This document shows, piece after piece, positions 60,565 through 64,000 of a DNA stretch of 64,000 nucleotides. The position numbers and the translations under genes are program-made. Within the stretch, counting starts at the first letter, position 1. Every line of letters begins with the position of its first letter. Where the stretch lies: NCBI RefSeq assembly GCF_040253585.1, contig NZ_JBELAU010000001.1, forward strand, positions 1-64,000, read 5' to 3'. The notes beneath the pieces were generated by a model. It saw nothing but the letters and a program-made list of their open reading frames with translations, did not search any database and had not been told where the DNA came from. Source of the stretch: Emticicia sp040253585 (lineage in GTDB: Bacteria; Bacteroidota; Bacteroidia; Cytophagales; Spirosomataceae).

Positions 60565-63150
60565 TTAATTGCCAGATTTAACCCTGCTTTGCTCAGCTTC
60601 AGTTGCTGTGCTACGGCGACGAGCTGCTTTTACATTCTGATTACCAAATTTATATGTAAACGTCAAGCGTGCAGAACGGCTATCCCAGCGGTTGCTGAGG
60701 TTCATTTTTACGCCTGCAAAGTCAGTCTTTCCTACAAACTTATTAGTCAAGAAAATATCGTTGATGTTTAATCTCAAGTTAGCCTTTTTGTTCCAAAAAC
60801 TCTTCTGTAAGCCTGCATTTACTGCATATTGGGCATTCCCACGCATCATACCATATACGTTTGGCGAATTATACCACATTGAAATTTCAGCCGTCAAATT
60901 TTTGGGTAATTTTAAACTATGGTTTGTATAACCATTGTAGGCCACTTGTCCAACATTGAGGTTTTGTTCCAATAATTGTCCTGAATATCTATTATAGAAA
61001 ACCGAGATATTATTTTGTGCTGTCCACCATTTTGTAATCGGAATCGGTACACTGAAGTTGACATTAATGTTTTCAAATTTAGCGATATTCTCACGTGTGG
61101 CAAAAGTAATTTTCTCAGGGTCAATTCCTTGAATATTATTATATTTCTTGATTTTAGCCAAAACCTCAGGGTCATTGATCGCATTCTTGATAACCTCGAT
61201 CATAAAATCGTTTGTTACGCTATACCCAATGCTCGTTACGAAGGCTTGTTTGAAAGAGTGTGTTAGCTCAAATGAATTGGTGTATTGCGGTTTTAAATAG
61301 CCATTACCGAGTTGATAAGTATATGGATCAAGGAAATAAACAAATGGGTTAAGCGACTCATAATCAGGGCGTTCGATACGGCGGCTGTATGAATATGAAA
61401 TCTGATTATCTTTATTAATCGTCTGATTCAAGAATACACTTGGGAATAATTGAGCGTAGTTACGTTCACGTTTTTCGTCCAGAGTAACTGATTTTCCTAC
61501 AGAATGCGTATGTTCCATACGTAAACCTGCTTGAATATTAAATTTCTTGCTCAATTCTTTACTAAAGTTTGCGTAAGCTGCATTGATGTTTTCGTTATAA
61601 ATGAAGTAGTTTGTGCGTCCTTTATCAACTTCTCCATTCTGAAAAAAACGAATATCATTGTCAGATTTTACCCAGCTACTTTTTGCTCCAAACTCTAATT
61701 TAGCTTTACTTTTTGGCAACGGATGCACATAATCAGCCTTTAACGCAATGATATTATACTGATTTGGTGTATTGCTCGTAATATTAAGCGGTGCGTTTGA
61801 TTCTACTTCTTTTAGGTCGATATACTTATAAAATCTCGACACCATTCCTCGCTCAATGCCTAAGTTTTGGTAAGTCGAATAATCAACATCGGCTGTTAGT
61901 TCTTTACCTGTCGAATCAAAAGTATGCTTAAAGTTAGCGTTTAAGGTCACGTTTTTCCAAGTTCTCAACGTACTTGCGGTAGTAACCAAACTCGAATCTG
62001 GCACATTATTACCAGAACGTTTGATATAAGTAGTGTTTATATTTGGCGAGTTTGGTTTATTTTGCCACGAACCAACACTTCCATTGACCAAAACACCCAA
62101 TGTTGTTTTCTTAGTTGCATAAAAATCTGTTCCAACTTTGTAACTAAAATTTTGATTGGCGTTATAACGATAAGCATATTGCTCGAAGATCTTGCCACCT
62201 AAATCACGAACAAAAACGTTATTATTGAAGCGTTGATTATCTGAAAAAGTAAGATTAGCAAAAGTATTGAATTTCCCTTGGCGATTATTGAGATTCAAGC
62301 TTGTATTATATTTGGGCATAATACCAGGTTTTACTGTTTCAACTTTACTAAAATCTTCGTTTAAACCTTTCGATAAATAAGGAGGAAAACTGGCCGAAAA
62401 TCCCGCCGAGATGCTTCCATTTGTACCAAAATTCTTGTTTTTCTTAGTCACGATATTGATTACGGCTTTTCCAGCGGCATCATAGCGAGACGATGGATTT
62501 GAGATGATTTCAATCTTTTCGATTTGGTCGCTATTCATGTTTTTGAGCTGGTTAGTCAAATCACTCTGCGACATATACGTAGGTTTTCCGTCCATGATAA
62601 CCAACACTCCTTGCTTGCCTTTTACGCTGATATTGTCATTATTATCGACTGTTACACCTGGTGATTTTTGCAAAACCTCTAAAACTGTACTTCCAGTGGC
62701 CACAATGCTACCTTCAACGTTTACAATTAGTTTATCGGCTGCTTGCTCGATGAATGGTTTTTTTGCCGTGACGGTTACTTCTTTGAGATTCTGTGTATCT
62801 AAATTCAACTGAATTGTCGAAAGCTTTACTTCCAGATTTTCATTATTTAAGATGATTTTTGGCGAGAAATATCTCTTATAACCCACCATCGAAATCGATA
62901 CGATGTATTGAGCATCGTTGCCAACTGCTATTTGTTCAAAACTAAATTTTCCATCTAAATCACTCACAGCACCTTTGGCAAGCGTTGAGTCTTTGGCTTT
63001 TAGTAATAAAACATTGGCGAAGGGGAGGGCTTGTTTTTTCTCGTCGAAGAGGCTTCCCGAAATTTTACCTTTGTATGAAACTCCGTTAGTTTGGGCAAAG
63101 GTGAACACGCTCGCAAATGCGAGTAGCATTGTAAGTAATAACTTTTTCAT
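60565..63150 (-). CDS. Outer-membrane beta-barrel receptor (TonB-dependent receptor-like, OMP_b-brl_3 type)
   Basis: An 861-residue protein with a signal peptide (1-19, ending TFA), a carboxypeptidase-regulatory-like domain (about 25-115: GSLFDEKKQALPFANVLLLK), a plug domain (about 130-230: VLEVLQKSPGVTVDNNDNISVKG; landmark GKQGVLVIMDGKPTYMS) and a large beta-barrel. It is shorter than classical SusC proteins (about 1000 residues) and has no SusD partner, so glycan import is not supported. The natural ligand is unknown. The 362-base upstream gap has a promoter. Confidence 0.9.
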   Translation of the reverse strand: MKKLLLTMLLAFASVFTFAQTNGVSYKGKISGSLFDEKKQALPFANVLLLKAKDSTLAKGAVSDLDGKFSFEQIAVGNDAQYIVSISMVGYKRYFSPKIILNNENLEVKLSTIQLNLDTQNLKEVTVTAKKPFIEQAADKLIVNVEGSIVATGSTVLEVLQKSPGVTVDNNDNISVKGKQGVLVIMDGKPTYMSQSDLTNQLKNMNSDQIEKIEIISNPSSRYDAAGKAVINIVTKKNKNFGTNGSISAGFSASFPPYLSKGLNEDFSKVETVKPGIMPKYNTSLNLNNRQGKFNTFANLTFSDNQRFNNNVFVRDLGGKIFEQYAYRYNANQNFSYKVGTDFYATKKTTLGVLVNGSVGSWQNKPNSPNINTTYIKRSGNNVPDSSLVTTASTLRTWKNVTLNANFKHTFDSTGKELTADVDYSTYQNLGIERGMVSRFYKYIDLKEVESNAPLNITSNTPNQYNIIALKADYVHPLPKSKAKLEFGAKSSWVKSDNDIRFFQNGEVDKGRTNYFIYNENINAAYANFSKELSKKFNIQAGLRMEHTHSVGKSVTLDEKRERNYAQLFPSVFLNQTINKDNQISYSYSRRIERPDYESLNPFVYFLDPYTYQLGNGYLKPQYTNSFELTHSFKQAFVTSIGYSVTNDFMIEVIKNAINDPEVLAKIKKYNNIQGIDPEKITFATRENIAKFENINVNFSVPIPITKWWTAQNNISVFYNRYSGQLLEQNLNVGQVAYNGYTNHSLKLPKNLTAEISMWYNSPNVYGMMRGNAQYAVNAGLQKSFWNKKANLRLNINDIFLTNKFVGKTDFAGVKMNLSNRWDSRSARLTFTYKFGNQNVKAARRRSTATEAEQSRVKSGN

Positions 63151-63359
63151 TTTTGTAATTGTTAAGTAATAGCTTTTTTCGTTTTTCTTTGGTTTTCGGT
63201 TAGACGTGTCGTCAGACCTTTTGTGAATTCAATTATTAGATGCAAAAAATATCTTGCGAGTTACAATCTCTGAGAGTTTTGATAAACTACCCTAAAAGTT
63301 TTGAGGCAGTTTTTACGCTTTTCAATTGAATGTTGTTTGCTTTTTCATAATTTCTGTGA

Positions 63360-63386
63360 CAAATATATCGGTACTTTGTAATACAA
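63360..63386 (-). promoter_or_regulatory. Candidate promoter and palindromic operator of the receptor gene
   Basis: On the minus strand, TTG (63386-63384) and TATATTTG (63367-63360) fit the -33/-7 elements, with 16 bases between. A TACTTTGTA-A-TACAAGGTA palindrome (63372-63390, one mismatch) overlaps the -33 side. The 5' leader would be about 200 bases. The rest of the gap 63151-63512 holds nothing else recognised. Confidence 0.4.
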
Positions 63387-63512
63387 GGTAATTGTTATTA
63401 CATAAGTGGTTTTTATTTTAGGATGAACGGTCTATCGCTCTAAAAGTAGCTTTTGAGTAGTAGATGCAATTCTGAAAAGAAGCGTTGCGTGGATTCTTAA
63501 AATTATTTAATA

Positions 63513-63728
63513 TTATTCTTTTGTTTCTGCTACAAACTCTAAAATATCACCAGGTTGGCAGTTTAGGGCGTCGCAGATGGCTTCTAAGGTCGAAAAACGA
63601 ACTGCTTTGGCCTTTCCAGTTTTTAAAATAGAAAGGTTGGGGAGCGTAATATCAACTTTTTCGGCGAGTTCGGATAGTTGCATTTTCCGTCGTGCAAGCA
63701 TCACATCAAGGTTTACTACTATGGGCAT
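63513..63728 (-). CDS. XRE-family HTH regulator (YozG-like)
   Basis: A 71-residue protein that is one Cro/C1-type helix-turn-helix domain (MLARRKMQLSELAEKV, then LPNLSILKTGKAKAVRFSTLEAICDAL; short form SELAEKVDITLPNLSILK). It lies 4 bases after the DUF2975 gene. Such pairs (DUF2975 membrane protein with a YozG-like regulator) are common in bacteria and probably regulate each other. Confidence 0.9.
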   Translation of the reverse strand: MPIVVNLDVMLARRKMQLSELAEKVDITLPNLSILKTGKAKAVRFSTLEAICDALNCQPGDILEFVAETKE

Positions 63729-63732
63729 CTTT

Positions 63733-64000
63733 CTAAACTGTTAATTCGTTTTCTTCTTGAAGCTCTACGCCTCGTTTATATACCTGTGAAAGTGCTAATA
63801 CTAAAAACCCCATAAAAAAACTATTTTGGTAATAAAATATAATGCTAATTGTCTGAAATTTCATGAAGCCGAAATCTTTTATTACTTGATTTACATAGCC
63901 TGATAAAAAATATCCATGTAGTAGATTTAATACTCCACCAATGAGAAGGCACAAACCAATATTTCTAATTCGATTAGCATTTTCGATGTAAAAGGACTTA
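63733..64000 (-). CDS. DUF2975 family membrane protein (5' end outside window)
   Basis: The frame is open to the window end, so the N-terminus is missing. The visible ~88 residues start with RIRNIGLCLLIGGVLNLLHG and contain about two hydrophobic segments (FFMGFLVLALSQVYKRG near the end). The pattern and the XRE gene 4 bases downstream identify DUF2975. Function is unknown. Confidence 0.8.
   Translation of the reverse strand, partial: KSFYIENANRIRNIGLCLLIGGVLNLLHGYFLSGYVNQVIKDFGFMKFQTISIIFYYQNSFFMGFLVLALSQVYKRGVELQEENELTV

Noticed and set aside
12541..63219. The word GTCAGACCT at 12541, 14333 and 63211 as a shared operator
   Set aside because: Nine bases is too short to be significant in 64 kb, and the flanking sequences differ.
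63513..64000. XRE regulator with DUF2975 protein as a toxin-antitoxin pair
   Set aside because: DUF2975/YozG pairs are membrane protein plus regulator, with no known toxin, and the N-terminus is outside the window.

Overview
The window comes from a low-GC member of the Bacteroidota, most likely order Cytophagales (Spirosomaceae/Emticicia-like; the genus is a guess). Evidence: promoters of the TTG-N20-TAnnTTTG type, almost no Shine-Dalgarno sequences, a PorW/SprE-type T9SS lipoprotein together with T9SS type A and type B (CHU_C) cargo tails, an outer-membrane beta-barrel receptor with a carboxypeptidase-like N-terminal domain, and zinc-ligand-free S4, S14 and L36.

Layout. 1-1.9 kb: the 3' part of a repeat-rich surface protein. 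1.9-7.2 kb (minus): a two-subunit molybdenum hydroxylase (IorA/IorB-like) and a penicillin-acylase-family hydrolase. 7.3-14.3 kb (minus): a response regulator, an SSS symporter with a 49-residue membrane partner, the T9SS lipoprotein PorW/SprE, a patatin-like lipase and an MBL-fold hydrolase. 14.4-21.9 kb (plus): a sensor kinase, a 1179-residue T9SS type B protein, a thioredoxin-like protein, a DUF4920 protein and an amidohydrolase. 22-24.8 kb (minus): an SDR enzyme and an accessory patch with DUF3820, a ParE-like toxin with its antitoxin, DUF3037 and a HipA-family kinase. 24.8-33.7 kb (minus): an NTF2-like protein, the ebo cluster transcribed in the order eboA-B-C-D-E-F, and mnmE upstream of it. 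33.9-36.7 kb: a large membrane-anchored protein of unknown function.

37.1-54.2 kb holds the ribosomal protein superoperon: rplC-rplD-rplW-rplB-rpsS-rplV-rpsC-rplP-rpmC-rpsQ-rplN-rplX-rplE-rpsN / rpsH-rplF-rplR-rpsE-rpmD-rplO-secY-map-infA-rpmJ-rpsM-rpsK-rpsD-rpoA-rplQ. It is headed by rplC, with no rpsJ. It is preceded by a 436-base gap with two promoters and a foldable RNA segment. A further promoter-like site lies before rpsH. L15 carries a C-terminal helix-hairpin-helix domain and S3 an RGG-like tail.

54.2-60.5 kb (plus): a T9SS type A protein, an Ig-like lipoprotein, an ECF sigma factor and its likely anti-sigma partner. 60.5-64 kb (minus): an outer-membrane receptor, then an XRE regulator paired with a DUF2975 protein cut by the window end.

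A recurring feature is palindromic, repeat-like DNA in the gaps between co-directional genes. It occurs in four of the five ebo gaps and in many gaps of the ribosomal operon. I found no tRNA, rRNA, CRISPR array, transposase or prophage. The most noteworthy items are the complete ebo cluster with its hairpin-filled gaps, the possible structured RNA before rplC, the L15-HhH fusion, the 49-aa partner of the symporter, and the HipA/DUF3037/toxin-antitoxin patch.
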